From Paenibacillus bovis (GTDB taxonomy: Bacteria; Bacillota; Bacilli; Bacillales; Bacillaceae_C): a DNA stretch of 64,000 nucleotides. The stretch spans positions 45,281 to 109,280 of the forward strand of contig VEFU01000007.1 in assembly GCA_007679095.1 (NCBI GenBank). Direction: 5' to 3'. Each line of letters begins with the position of its first letter. Within the stretch, counting starts at the first letter, position 1. Made by a program: the position numbers and the translations under genes. Below, piece after piece: positions 18,367-28,612 of the stretch. The notes below the pieces were generated by a model that did not search any database, was not told the DNA's origin, and saw nothing but the letters and a program-made list of their open reading frames with translations.

Positions 18367-18556
18367 TATTGAACAACATAACCAATTACCCTTTTAATTT
18401 TTCAATAAATAAGATAGAATAGAACTGTCTGATATTTCAATTATATGAGAAGGAGTTGTCCAAAAGAAAAAATTGACTGAAAAAGGCCAATGTAAAGTCT
18501 AGGCCAAAAGCCGTCCGTACCATCTGCCAAGGGATTAAAGATGAGGGAGTGGTTTT

Positions 18557-18778
18557 TTGAAACCTTCGACAAATAGAATGCTCACTCGAATAAAAGACAT
18601 CTACTTCTTTATTAAAGAAAATGGCCCCGTCACAACACGGGAGCTTGCAGATGAATTCGGGAGCACTCCTCGCACCATTCAAAGAGATTTGAATGTGTTA
18701 GAATACAATGACCTAATCAGCAGCCCCAGACGTGGGAAATGGACAACAACCGAGAAAAAAGTCAAAATTACATCGTAA
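18557..18778 (+). CDS. ytzE: YtzE, DeoR-type helix-turn-helix protein
   Basis: This 73-residue protein consists of a single DeoR-like winged helix: PVTTRELADEFGSTPRTIQRDLNVLEYNDL spans the helix-turn-helix, with no effector domain. The start is TTG with GAGGGAG upstream. Length and sequence pattern match the short B. subtilis regulator YtzE, whose target genes are unknown. It stands between the repeat-protein pair and the convergent glycogen operon. Confidence 0.85.
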   Translation: MKPSTNRMLTRIKDIYFFIKENGPVTTRELADEFGSTPRTIQRDLNVLEYNDLISSPRRGKWTTTEKKVKITS

Positions 18779-18940
18779 TTAATAATGTGGAAATGCCAGG
18801 TTCAGAGGCTAGACAGTAGTCTAAAATCCTACCTGCGAGACAAAAGATTAATAATTTTATTGAAGGAAGTTACTCTGGAGAGTCATTGGATTAGGTTATT
18901 ACTGTAGTAATCTAACTAGACCAAAGGTATTTATATTATT

Positions 18941-18970
18941 AAAGGAGCTACGTAATACGTAGCTCCTTTT
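18941..18970. terminator. Bidirectional terminator ytzE/glgP
   Basis: A perfect 13-bp inverted repeat (AAAGGAGCTACGT, loop AAT, ACGTAGCTCCTTT) is followed by more T on the plus strand. It lies between converging ytzE and glgP, immediately past the glgP stop. Confidence 0.85.
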
Positions 18971-18971
18971 T

Positions 18972-21401
18972 TCATAATTTTTTTAATTTCCAAATCTCAG
19001 CAACATACTCTTGAATCGTTCGATCACTAGAAAATTTACCAGAATAAGCAATGTTTGTAACACTCATATTGAGCCAAGTTAATTTATCTCTATACGCCTG
19101 CTCCACTAACTCATGTGTTTCAATATAAGGCTCAAAATCCTTTAACACAAAATATGGATCATTATGATAAAGTATATTGTAATAAATATCTTTAAATTCA
19201 ATTTCATGAGATCCAAATTCACCTTGATTTAACTGATCCAATATTCTTTTCACACGATCATCTGTATTATAGATATCTATTGCGCGATAGCCACCATTTT
19301 GATAATAATTCAAGACCTCGTCTGCAGTTAAACCAAATATAAACATATTCCTTTCCCCGACTAAGTCTCTAATTTCAATATTTGCGCCATCTAATGTTCC
19401 AACAGTTAAAGCACCATTCATCATCATCTTCATATTACCAGTTCCAGATGCTTCCTTACTTGCAGTTGATATTTGTTCACTTATATCTGCAGCAGGTATA
19501 ATTTTTTCTGCTAAGCTAACGTTATAGTTTTCTAGGAATATTACCTTTAACTTATTTTGAATAGTTGTATCATAATTCACAATCGATGCTACTTTGTTAA
19601 TAAGTTTTATAATTTCCTTTGCTAAATGATAGCTTGGTGCTGCTTTCGCTGCAAAGATGAAAGTTCGTGGAACCATATTTAAATTCGGGTTTTCCTTTAA
19701 CTCATTATATAAATATATGACGTGAAAGATATTTAGTAATTGTCGTTTATATTCATGGAGACGTTTTATTTGTACATCAAATATGGAATGATGGTCGACT
19801 AATACGCCTGTTTGTTCATATATATAATTTGCTAACCTCTGTTTATTTTCTGATTTTACAGTATCAAATCGCTCCAGAAGTGAGCTATCTTTTGAATACT
19901 TTATTAAACTTATTAGTTGCTTTGGTCTTTGTATCCATTGTGGTCCAATAACATCCGTAATGAGTCCAGCTAACTTAGGATTCACTTGAAGTAACCAGCG
20001 TCGGTGATTAATTCCATTTGTTTTATTATTAAAGCGCTCAGGATAAAGTTGATAAAACAGCTTCATCTCCTGTTTCTTTAGTATCTCCGTATGAATGCGT
20101 GCTACCCCATTAATACTGAAGCTACCTACAATTGCAAGACGTGCCATATGAACATGGTTATCCGCAATAATTGCCATATTAGGTATTCGATTTCTTAATT
20201 CCTCATGGTCAAACCAGATACCTTTACAAAATCGTTCATTAATTTCATTGATAATCATATATATACGGGGTAAAAGTTCCTGCATCATCGAAGTTGGCCA
20301 AGTTTCAAGTGCTTCACTCATAATTGTATGATTCGTATAGGCTATCACATTAGTTGTAATTTCCCATGCATTATTCCAACTAAAATTTTCTTCATCCATC
20401 AAAATCCTCATTAATTCAGGAATAATTAAACTTGGATGTGTGTCATTTATCTGTATGACGACCTTTTCAGGTAATCTTTTTAATGGTAGCTTATAATTCT
20501 TTTTAAAATGATGAATTATATTCTGGATACTGGAGGAAACCAAGAAATATTGTTGTTTTAGCCGTAATTCTTTCCCTTCATGATTTGAATCATCCGGGTA
20601 TAAGAAACCTGAAATTTGTTCAATGGAATGTTTATGATCAAGGTCATGATAGTATTTTGACCCCTCTCTATATACATTATCTTTATCCTCGTAATATGGC
20701 TCAGCACTCCACAAGCGCAATGTATTTACCACTTGGTTTTGAAAACCTACGATAGGTACGTCATAAGGAACTGCTAACACTTTATCCGTGTTTTCATATT
20801 TAAATTCAAGGTTGCCATCATTCTTTCGAAACATATGAACATCGCCTCGAAAATGAATACAAATAGCCTCTTCCTCTTTTCTTGTTTCCCAAGCGTAATT
20901 ATCCTTTAACCAATAATCAGGTAACTCTATTTGATTTCCGTGTATAATCCGTTGTTCAAATAATCCATATCTATATCGAATACCAAACCCATGACCAGGA
21001 TAACTTAATGATGCTAACGAATCCATAAAACAAGCAGCTAGTCGCCCTAATCCCCCATTACCAAGTCCAGCATCATGTTCTTGAGAATAGACTTCTTGCG
21101 GGTTTTTACCAATGCTTTCTAGCACTTCATTAGAAATTTGTAACATTCCACAATTCAATAAATTGCTCTCAAGTAAGCTTCCAATCAGGAACTCCATTGA
21201 TACATAATATACTTGCTTACAGTTCTCTTCTTTATACTTTTTTTGCGTAGCTACCCATTGCGGCATTATTTCCTCATTTACCATGGAGGAAATAATATCA
21301 TATATATCTTTATTGGAAGCATCCTCTAATTCTTTCCCTTTATCTGATTTTAGCTTTGAGATTATTTTTTCTTTCCATAAATCTCTAGTTAGTTGAGGCA
21401 A
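18972..21401 (-). CDS. glgP: Glycogen phosphorylase
   Basis: The protein has about 809 residues. The pyridoxal-phosphate region EASGTGNMKMMMNGALTVG (Lys within) and the early GLGNGGLGRLAACFMDSLA are typical of alpha-glucan phosphorylases. The enzyme releases glucose-1-phosphate from non-reducing glycogen ends. The TTG at 21401 is preferred because TAGGAG lies upstream of it; the frame extends seven codons further to another TTG at 21422 that would overlap glgA by 8 bases and bury the ribosome site. Last gene of the operon. Confidence 0.95.
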   Translation of the reverse strand: MPQLTRDLWKEKIISKLKSDKGKELEDASNKDIYDIISSMVNEEIMPQWVATQKKYKEENCKQVYYVSMEFLIGSLLESNLLNCGMLQISNEVLESIGKNPQEVYSQEHDAGLGNGGLGRLAACFMDSLASLSYPGHGFGIRYRYGLFEQRIIHGNQIELPDYWLKDNYAWETRKEEEAICIHFRGDVHMFRKNDGNLEFKYENTDKVLAVPYDVPIVGFQNQVVNTLRLWSAEPYYEDKDNVYREGSKYYHDLDHKHSIEQISGFLYPDDSNHEGKELRLKQQYFLVSSSIQNIIHHFKKNYKLPLKRLPEKVVIQINDTHPSLIIPELMRILMDEENFSWNNAWEITTNVIAYTNHTIMSEALETWPTSMMQELLPRIYMIINEINERFCKGIWFDHEELRNRIPNMAIIADNHVHMARLAIVGSFSINGVARIHTEILKKQEMKLFYQLYPERFNNKTNGINHRRWLLQVNPKLAGLITDVIGPQWIQRPKQLISLIKYSKDSSLLERFDTVKSENKQRLANYIYEQTGVLVDHHSIFDVQIKRLHEYKRQLLNIFHVIYLYNELKENPNLNMVPRTFIFAAKAAPSYHLAKEIIKLINKVASIVNYDTTIQNKLKVIFLENYNVSLAEKIIPAADISEQISTASKEASGTGNMKMMMNGALTVGTLDGANIEIRDLVGERNMFIFGLTADEVLNYYQNGGYRAIDIYNTDDRVKRILDQLNQGEFGSHEIEFKDIYYNILYHNDPYFVLKDFEPYIETHELVEQAYRDKLTWLNMSVTNIAYSGKFSSDRTIQEYVAEIWKLKKL

Positions 21402-21414
21402 TATTTCACAACTC

Positions 21415-22839
21415 CTATACAAAAATTGGTATTAATTGCTCATACAAGTTTGCATATTTATGTGCAGATTCCTTCCAACTGTATTGACATTTATTAATGT
21501 TTTTTAATAATTGTGACCATTGCTCCTGATTCGAGTACACTTTTAGTGAATAACGTAAAACAGTTAATAATTCATGAGCATTATAATTTAAAAAGCTAAA
21601 GCCGTTACCTTCATTTGTTATTTCATTAAAAGGTTGAACCGTATCTTTTAAACCACCCGTTTCCCTAACAATTGGGGCTGTTTTATATTGTAAGGCAATA
21701 AGTTGCGCTAAACCACAAGGCTCAAATTTCGATGGCATAATAAAGAAATCTCCACCTGCATACATTTGGCGTGCCACTTTTTCATTAAAGGTTAACAACG
21801 TAACTAATTTTTGAGGATATCGATTTGCTGCTTCTGAGAAGAAAGTTTCAAATTCCTCATCACCAGTACCTAGAACTATTAATTGAATGTCCTCTTGCAT
21901 TAATTCATCGAGTATATGTTGTACAAGATGCAATCCTTTCTGCTCAACTAACCGTGTTACCATAATATATAGTGGTATATCACTATTTACCGGTAAATCA
22001 AATTTCTCTTGAAGGAACATTTTATTTTCTTTCTTCCTAACCTTTGATGAACGATAATTCACATGAATGTTAGGATCTGTAAGAGGATTATATTCCTTTG
22101 TATCAATTCCATTTAATATACCAATTACATCTTCTCCTCTGTCTAAAAGAACAGGATGAAGTCCTTCGCCATAATAAGGAATCTTTATTTCCTCTGCATA
22201 ACTCTCACTAACCGTCGTTATTTTATCTGCATGGAATAACCCTGCTTTAAGACAATTAAGCATGCCATTCCATTCAAGACCAGCTATATGTTCTGTTGGT
22301 AAATCAAAGAAGTCGTGATATGCACCTAGTGGCATTACACCTTGATATTTTAGATTATGAATGGTGAATACCGTTTTCATATCGTGAATAGGTTCACTTA
22401 TTTTTGCGAGTGCTACTGTTAAAGCAGCTTGCCAGTCATGAGCATGAAGAACATCTGGTATAAAATCCAAATGCTTTAATGCTTCAATGACCGCTTGACT
22501 GAAAAAGACAAATCTTTCGCCGTCGTCATAATAACCATAAATTCCTTTACGATCAAAGTAATATTCATTTGAAACAAAATAATAGACTATTTGATTGTAT
22601 TCCATCGAATAAATTGTAACTTCTTGATTTCTCCATCCCACTTGAACATGGAAGGATGAATGGTATTCCATTGCATTTCGATGTTCAATAGAAATTTCAT
22701 TATATAAAGGTAAAATTACACGCACTTCCATTTTCTCATTTTGTTTTAATGCTTGAGGTAGAGATCCAACTACATCAGCCAATCCCCCCGTTTTTATAAA
22801 TGGTGTACACTCAGAGGCAACAAATAATATATTCTTCAT
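21415..22839 (-). CDS. glgA: Glycogen synthase (ADP-glucose, GT5)
   Basis: This 474-residue protein carries the KTGGLADV motif (about residues 16-23) that binds ADP-glucose in bacterial glycogen synthases, HAHDWQAAL, and the C-terminal PSKFEPCGLAQLIAL with the catalytic Glu. It extends alpha-1,4-glucan chains from ADP-glucose supplied by GlgC. It lies 28 bases downstream of glgC. Confidence 0.96.
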   Translation of the reverse strand: MKNILFVASECTPFIKTGGLADVVGSLPQALKQNEKMEVRVILPLYNEISIEHRNAMEYHSSFHVQVGWRNQEVTIYSMEYNQIVYYFVSNEYYFDRKGIYGYYDDGERFVFFSQAVIEALKHLDFIPDVLHAHDWQAALTVALAKISEPIHDMKTVFTIHNLKYQGVMPLGAYHDFFDLPTEHIAGLEWNGMLNCLKAGLFHADKITTVSESYAEEIKIPYYGEGLHPVLLDRGEDVIGILNGIDTKEYNPLTDPNIHVNYRSSKVRKKENKMFLQEKFDLPVNSDIPLYIMVTRLVEQKGLHLVQHILDELMQEDIQLIVLGTGDEEFETFFSEAANRYPQKLVTLLTFNEKVARQMYAGGDFFIMPSKFEPCGLAQLIALQYKTAPIVRETGGLKDTVQPFNEITNEGNGFSFLNYNAHELLTVLRYSLKVYSNQEQWSQLLKNINKCQYSWKESAHKYANLYEQLIPIFV

Positions 22840-22867
22840 GCTTCGTATCTCCTTCCTACGATATTTT

Positions 22868-24007
22868 CTATTGATAAACTGTGATTATTTCGTTGATTTT
22901 CTCCTGATTTAGCACTAACGGATCTTCATGAATATCCACTTGTATTCGAGTGCCATCTGGTATCTCTGTATTTTCCATTACAATTACACGTTCTAGCAGA
23001 CAATTTTTCCCTACTTTTACGTTTGGATGGAGGATTGATTGTTTCACTACACTCTCTCTATCTATTAACACATTTCTAAAAAGAATGGATCCTGTCACAG
23101 TACCACAAATTTTACTTCCTGATACGACAATTGAATTTCTGACAACCGCCATTTCCCCTAAATATTGGGGTGGTAGATTATATTGTTTAGAATAGATTCT
23201 TGAATTTAGCAAGGAGTGTATCCATTCTTCTTCTAATAGATCCATATTCGCATCCCAATAACTTTGTATAGTTCCAACATCTTTCCAGTAACCTTCGAAT
23301 CTATATGCAAATAACCGTAAATTACTTTCTAACATAGCTGGTATAATATCATTTCCAAAGTCGTGACTAGAGAGCATGTTCTTCGCATCTTCTAACAAGA
23401 AAGCTTTTAACACGGACCATGTGAAGATATATACTCCCATGGAGGCAAGATTACTTTTAGGTATTTTTGGCTTTTCATCGAAAGCATAGATTTGCATATC
23501 TTCTGTAGTATTTAGAATTCCAAATCTAGATGCTTCTTCCCAAGCTACTGGTACGACTGAAATTGTTACATCTGCACCAGTTTTTTTATGTTGATCTAGT
23601 AATTTGCTATAATCCATTTGATAGATGTGATCTCCTGAAATCACAAGCACATACTCCGGATTATATTGTTCAATAAAATGGATATTTTGATATATTGCAT
23701 CTGCAGTTCCAGAATACCAATTACCACCATTACAACCTTTGTATGGTGAAAGTATAGTAACACCACCATCTTTTCTATTTAAGTCCCAATGTTGACCATT
23801 TCCAATATGTCTATTTAATTCTAGAGGAGAATATTGGGTCATTACCCCTAAAGTATCAATACCAGAATTTGCACAATTGCTTAGTGTGAAGTCAATTATG
23901 CGGTATTTTCCACCAAAATGGACAGCAGGCTTTGCAGTGGTTCTCGTTAATTCCCCTAACCTTTTACCTTCTCCCCCCGCTAATAACAAGCCTATACATT
24001 CTTTCAT
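22868..24007 (-). CDS. glgC: Glucose-1-phosphate adenylyltransferase
   Basis: This 379-residue protein has the nucleotide-binding [14 protein letters not shown], the sugar-phosphate region [36 protein letters not shown] and FDEKP, then a C-terminal left-handed beta-helix part. It makes ADP-glucose, the committed step of glycogen synthesis. The start overlaps the glgB end by four bases. In B. subtilis a second subunit gene, glgD, follows; here glgA follows directly, so GlgC would have to work alone or with a GlgD encoded elsewhere. Confidence 0.95.
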   Translation of the reverse strand: MKECIGLLLAGGEGKRLGELTRTTAKPAVHFGGKYRIIDFTLSNCANSGIDTLGVMTQYSPLELNRHIGNGQHWDLNRKDGGVTILSPYKGCNGGNWYSGTADAIYQNIHFIEQYNPEYVLVISGDHIYQMDYSKLLDQHKKTGADVTISVVPVAWEEASRFGILNTTEDMQIYAFDEKPKIPKSNLASMGVYIFTWSVLKAFLLEDAKNMLSSHDFGNDIIPAMLESNLRLFAYRFEGYWKDVGTIQSYWDANMDLLEEEWIHSLLNSRIYSKQYNLPPQYLGEMAVVRNSIVVSGSKICGTVTGSILFRNVLIDRESVVKQSILHPNVKVGKNCLLERVIVMENTEIPDGTRIQVDIHEDPLVLNQEKINEIITVYQ

Positions 24008-25929
24008 CCCATGTCCTCCTCCACTAGATTTGTTGTTTTATTTTTCTGTCTAAAGATAGCCATCGCTAATGGGGGAATTTTAATTTTTATATGTTGATCT
24101 AACCCATGCCATTCTTCTGAATAACAACGATAATTCCCATTATTTATTTGGCCCGAACCCCCAAATAGCACAGCATCTGTATTAAATATTTCTATATAAT
24201 CTCCTGGAGCTGGTACTCCAACCTTATAGTTTTCATAAACATTTGGTGTGAAATTACAGACAATAATTAAATCATCATCTGGATCTACACCTCGTCTTCT
24301 GAAAGCAATAATACTTTGATCAATATTATGGGGATCAATCCATTCAAAACCATCTTCCTTGTGATCTAATTCGTACAAGGCTTTATTTCTCAAGTAAAAA
24401 TGATTTATTTCCTTCATATATGTAAAAAAAGCTTTATGAAGAGGATAATCTAACAAATGCCAATCTAACTGCTCCTTATCTTTCCATTCAGCATATTGAG
24501 CAATTTCGGCTCCCATAAATAGCAATTTTTTTCCTGGATGTGCAAACATATAGCCAATTAATAATCTCAGATTAGCAAACTGTTTCCATTGATCCCCCGG
24601 CATCTTATCAAGCAATGATCTTTTTCCGTGTACAACCTCATCATGCGAAAGTGGTAATAGAAAGTTTTCTGTATTTGTATACATGAAAGAGAATGTAATC
24701 AAATTATGATGCCACTTACGATGGACAGGATCCTTCTCCATATATTTCAACATGTCATTCATCCAGCCCATATTCCATTTATAATTAAAGCCGAGCCCAC
24801 CTGCATATATTGGAGATGTTACGAGTGGAAGATCAGAGCTGTCTTCAGCCATCATTAACGCTTTTGGCTCATAGGCAAAAATTACTTCATTCAACTTTCT
24901 TATGAATGCGCATGCCTCTAAATGTTCCTCACCACCAAATGAATTATAAATCCTTTCTTCATGAGCCTCCTTATCAAAATTAAGATAAAGCATGCTGGCT
25001 ACAGCATCTATTCTTAATCCATCGATATGATACTCCTTTAGCCAAAAAAGAGCGTTTGAAATTAAAAAACTTTGTACCTCGGGACTCCCAAAGTCAAAAG
25101 TTAATGTTCCCCAAGCTTTTTTTTCAGCTTTTCTCGGGTCAGAGTATTCATATAATGGTGTCCCATCAAAAGTACGCAGCCCAAAATCATCCTTACAAAA
25201 GTGGCCTGGCACCCAATCCATAATGACTCCAATATTATTTTTATGGCATTGATCCACAAAATATTTAAAATCATTTCGGTTTCCAAAACGAGAAGTAACC
25301 GCATAGTAACCAGTTACTTGATATCCCCAAGAGATATCTAAAGGATGTTCTGCTAATGGCAGTAATTCAATATGGGTGTAACCGAGCATCTTCACGTATG
25401 GAATTAATTCCTCCGCAAGCTCTCGGTACGTATAGAAGTCACCATTATCTTTCTTCTTCCAAGAACCAAGGTGGACTTCATAAATGGATATTGGAGATGA
25501 AAAGGCATTAAAGCTCTTCTTTCTCCTTTTCCATTCTTGATCATGCCATTCATATTTGGAAGATGTTGGTGTTAAAGAGGCTGTATTAGGACGAAGCTCC
25601 GATTGCAAAGCATAAGGATCAGCTTTTAATAGTACATCACCATTAGCAGTAGTTATTTCATACTTGTATGGAACTCCTTCTGGTATATCTGGAAAAAAAC
25701 CAACCCATATTCCTTTATCATTAACTTTTTTTAATGAGTAATCCTTACCCTGCCACTCATTAAAATCACCAACAACATGTATCTGTTGTGCGTTTGGTGC
25801 CCAAACTGCAAACCTATAACCAGAAATATTGTTTAGGTTTACATGATGACAACCAAACATCTTATAGCTATGAAAATTAGTTCCTTGATGAAAAAGGTAT
25901 ATCTCCTGTTCTGAAATGTTGTAATGCAA
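24004..25929 (-). CDS. glgB: 1,4-alpha-glucan branching enzyme
   Basis: This 641-residue protein has an N-terminal CBM48-type domain ([20 protein letters not shown]) and a GH13 catalytic barrel. The nucleophile Asp lies in [13 protein letters not shown], the acid/base Glu in [12 protein letters not shown] and the third Asp in [15 protein letters not shown], all diagnostic of GlgB. The enzyme introduces alpha-1,6 branches into glycogen. The start is TTG with AAAGGAGTC upstream. First gene of glgBCAP, divergent from amyX. Confidence 0.96.
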   Translation of the reverse strand: MHYNISEQEIYLFHQGTNFHSYKMFGCHHVNLNNISGYRFAVWAPNAQQIHVVGDFNEWQGKDYSLKKVNDKGIWVGFFPDIPEGVPYKYEITTANGDVLLKADPYALQSELRPNTASLTPTSSKYEWHDQEWKRRKKSFNAFSSPISIYEVHLGSWKKKDNGDFYTYRELAEELIPYVKMLGYTHIELLPLAEHPLDISWGYQVTGYYAVTSRFGNRNDFKYFVDQCHKNNIGVIMDWVPGHFCKDDFGLRTFDGTPLYEYSDPRKAEKKAWGTLTFDFGSPEVQSFLISNALFWLKEYHIDGLRIDAVASMLYLNFDKEAHEERIYNSFGGEEHLEACAFIRKLNEVIFAYEPKALMMAEDSSDLPLVTSPIYAGGLGFNYKWNMGWMNDMLKYMEKDPVHRKWHHNLITFSFMYTNTENFLLPLSHDEVVHGKRSLLDKMPGDQWKQFANLRLLIGYMFAHPGKKLLFMGAEIAQYAEWKDKEQLDWHLLDYPLHKAFFTYMKEINHFYLRNKALYELDHKEDGFEWIDPHNIDQSIIAFRRRGVDPDDDLIIVCNFTPNVYENYKVGVPAPGDYIEIFNTDAVLFGGSGQINNGNYRCYSEEWHGLDQHIKIKIPPLAMAIFRQKNKTTNLVEEDMG

Positions 25930-26008
25930 ATAGCTGACTCCTTTCTAAGTTGAACCGTAAATCTATATTAAATCCTATTATAAATTATAATTGCGTGAAT
26001 TTATCCAA

Positions 26009-26069
26009 AATTCTTTCGACAACTTTTTGTGAAGTTTACAGACTTTATTTGCATTTTGTCGAAAGAATT
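26009..26069. promoter_or_regulatory. Perfect 14-bp inverted repeat between glgB and amyX
   Basis: AATTCTTTCGACAA at 26009-26022 and TTGTCGAAAGAATT at 26056-26069 are exact inverse copies, separated by 33 bases. The right copy overlaps a possible -35 region for amyX (TATAAT at 26077-26082). The left copy is placed symmetrically toward glgB. It could be a shared operator that coordinates glycogen and debranching genes, or paired promoter elements. Confidence 0.6.
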
Positions 26070-26191
26070 ATTTGAATATAATGGAATAAATTTCTAAAGA
26101 TATGCTGATAAATAGAGCATAATTATTGCCAAATCTAAGAATTAACATATGATAAAGTGAATTCGATTAATGTAAAAAAGGGGTTGCTTTT

Positions 26192-28300
26192 GTGGAGAGT
26201 TCCATCGCTTGGATAGATGATATCCGCATGTTAACTGTTAACTTGGATGATAATGTCAATGTGCTCCAATCACAAGAACAGCCTATCATCTATTGGTTGA
26301 CGGAAGAAAAATTTATTCACACTAAGATTGAGCAGTGGGTAGATAAACATACGGTGAAAATCCGTTTTTTTGAGGATATTCCGTTAGGTGAGAACCTTCG
26401 CCTTTTATGGGCACAAGAAAGTATCCCTATTTACCCAAGAGATATTGTGAGAAACCCTTGGTTTGATGAACAATATGCTACAGATGATGTGATACTTGGT
26501 GCTACTTGTAGTTTGCATGCTACTACATTTTCACTTTGGGCCCCTACCGCAATATCTGTTACATTATATTTAAATAATAAAAAAGAAATATTAAGTCGAC
26601 AAAATCGTGGTGTATGGAGTACAACTATTTATGGTGATTATCATGGATATTCATATGAGTATGAATTAAATATAAATGGAACTCTAGTAAGAGTGAATGA
26701 CCCATATGCCAAAGCCTTACTTCCGAACAGCGAAAAAGGAGTTGTGGTTGATTTTTCGAGGCTAAACAATCTTGTAAAGAACCCTGACAGACCTTATGTA
26801 AAGAACTTACAAGACTCGATTATATATGAATTACATGTTCGTGATGCTACCATCCAAAAGGAAAGCGGTGTCATAAACCGCGGGAAGTTTCTAGGATTAA
26901 CAGAATTTCAGACGAAAACAACCAATGGTGCATCAACAGGAATAACCTATATTAAGGAACTAGGTTGTACTCATGTTCAACTACTACCAATAAATGATTT
27001 TGCTCGTATAAACGAATTACAACCTCTTGAAACCTATAATTGGGGCTACGATCCACTATTTTTTCAAGTACCAGAAGGAAGTTATTCTGTTTCACCAAAT
27101 GATCCTTTCTCAAGAATTATGGAATGCAAGAAAATGATTAATAGCTTTCATGAGGCAGATTTGTCCGTGATACTTGATGTTGTATATAACCATGTATTTA
27201 TAATGGAAGACTCTCCTTTTGAAAAAATAGTACCTGGTTATTATTTCCGTTATCACTCTGATGGTTCATTAAGTAATGGAACAGGCGTCGGGAATGACTT
27301 AGCAACGGAAAGAAAGATGGTTCGTAAATTTATATTAGATACGATTGATTTTTGGCTAACAGAATACCATGTTGATGGATTTCGTTTTGATTTAATGGGA
27401 GCAATGGATATTGAAACAATAAATGACATTCAACAGCGTTGTGAACGTGAATCTCCACCGATTATGTTACTAGGAGAAGGGTGGGACTTACCGACAGCAC
27501 TACCATCTGATAAAAAGGCAACATCTGCAAACTCTGTTAAATTAAATGGTATCCGTTTTTTTAATGATTATTTTCGCGATACTTTAAAGGGAAATCTATT
27601 TGAGGTCTCAGATGTAGGATATATTAATGGAAAAGGTCGCTATATAGAAAGACTTAACTTCCTCGTATCAGGGTCCGTATTAGAAGAATACGGAGAACCA
27701 TTTGTTACTGAGGTAAATCAAACGATTAACTATGTAGAATGTCATGATAACCATACTTTGTGGGATAGATTGCTAATTACAAACAGTCAAGAGCGTGAAA
27801 TAGTAAGGAAAAAAATGCATCAATTAGCAACTGGCTTAGTGCTATTAAGTCAGGGAGTTCCATTCATTCACGCTGGTCAAGAATGGTATAGGACGAAGAA
27901 TGGTGTAGAGAATAGTTATATATCTAATGATGAAATAAATAAATTAGACTGGCGTAAAAGAGAACTAGAGAAAGAGAATATTGAATTTATTAAAAAGTTA
28001 ATTTCGATTAGAAAAAAACATCCTGTTTTCCGACTTACAAATAAACAAGATATAAGAAAAAGATACTACCCACTGCAAACACCACAGCCAGTGTTTGGTT
28101 ATGCTTTGATTGGAGATTGTGAGGATATTGCTGTATATGCAAATCCAACAAATGAATCTTATAAAATACAATTACCCTCTGCGGGAACTTGGGAGGTTTC
28201 TGCTAGTAATTCTCATGATAAGCAAAAAGCAATTACAAAAGGTGAGTTTACAATTATTTCACCGTTTGAACTAATCGTATACAAAAAAGCACGCTACTAA
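26192..28300 (+). CDS. amyX: Type I pullulanase
   Basis: This 702-residue GH13 protein contains YNWGYDPLFF, the variant of the YNWGYxP motif that marks type I pullulanases. Catalytic residues are in DGFRFDLMGAMD (nucleophile), LLGEGWDLP (acid/base) and NYVECHDNHTLWDRL. An N-terminal domain with LGATCSLHATTFSLWAPTA is a CBM48-like module. No signal peptide is present, so it acts in the cytoplasm, cutting alpha-1,6 links in glycogen-derived dextrins released by GlgP. The start is GTG behind AAAAAAGGGG. Confidence 0.94.
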   Translation: MESSIAWIDDIRMLTVNLDDNVNVLQSQEQPIIYWLTEEKFIHTKIEQWVDKHTVKIRFFEDIPLGENLRLLWAQESIPIYPRDIVRNPWFDEQYATDDVILGATCSLHATTFSLWAPTAISVTLYLNNKKEILSRQNRGVWSTTIYGDYHGYSYEYELNINGTLVRVNDPYAKALLPNSEKGVVVDFSRLNNLVKNPDRPYVKNLQDSIIYELHVRDATIQKESGVINRGKFLGLTEFQTKTTNGASTGITYIKELGCTHVQLLPINDFARINELQPLETYNWGYDPLFFQVPEGSYSVSPNDPFSRIMECKKMINSFHEADLSVILDVVYNHVFIMEDSPFEKIVPGYYFRYHSDGSLSNGTGVGNDLATERKMVRKFILDTIDFWLTEYHVDGFRFDLMGAMDIETINDIQQRCERESPPIMLLGEGWDLPTALPSDKKATSANSVKLNGIRFFNDYFRDTLKGNLFEVSDVGYINGKGRYIERLNFLVSGSVLEEYGEPFVTEVNQTINYVECHDNHTLWDRLLITNSQEREIVRKKMHQLATGLVLLSQGVPFIHAGQEWYRTKNGVENSYISNDEINKLDWRKRELEKENIEFIKKLISIRKKHPVFRLTNKQDIRKRYYPLQTPQPVFGYALIGDCEDIAVYANPTNESYKIQLPSAGTWEVSASNSHDKQKAITKGEFTIISPFELIVYKKARY

Positions 28301-28305
28301 AAGTG

Positions 28306-28344
28306 AAAAACTTCGACGGATACGTAATCTCGCCGAAGTTTATC
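28306..28344. terminator. Bidirectional terminator after amyX
   Basis: AAACTTCGACG faces CGCCGAAGTTT (one G-T pair) around a 12-base loop, with T-rich sequence (CTTTTAGTTTTTT) on the plus side. It lies between converging amyX and the small spore-protein-like gene. Confidence 0.7.
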
Positions 28345-28348
28345 GCTT

Positions 28349-28510
28349 TTAGTTTTTTCCTTTTCTCCCTTGTTTCGAGTTACGGTTTGCACCTTTCATT
28401 GGGCTTTCACCAGCAGCAAACTCTGCTGAATAATCAGATTCACCAATATTCTTTTTCGGTGTTTTACTGTGCTTTTCCACAGCATTTCTTTCTGCTTTTC
28501 GCTTTACCAT
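28349..28510 (-). CDS. Small basic protein resembling SspO-type spore proteins
   Basis: This 53-codon gene encodes MVKRKAERNAVEKHSKTPKK and then NIGESDYSAEFAAGESPMK, ending in a basic RNSKQGRKGKN. The MVKRKA start, the central Y-x-x-E-F and the basic tail resemble the small acid-soluble spore protein SspO (CotK), but identity is low by eye, so the family call is tentative. AAAGG lies about ten bases before the ATG. It has its own terminator downstream and lies just behind the pseudouridine synthase gene. Confidence 0.55.
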   Translation of the reverse strand: MVKRKAERNAVEKHSKTPKKNIGESDYSAEFAAGESPMKGANRNSKQGRKGKN

Positions 28511-28579
28511 ATATACCAGCCTTTCTTTATTGGATTTTTACTACTGCTGTTAGTTTGTCCGATGTAGATACACCTATCC

Positions 28580-28612
28580 AAAAAAGAAACCGACATATAT
28601 TGTCGGCATGGT
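28580..28612 (-). terminator. Terminator after the pseudouridine synthase gene
   Basis: The minus strand reads GCCGACA, ATAT, ATGTCGG followed by TTTCTTTTTT, directly after the stop at 28613. Confidence 0.8.
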
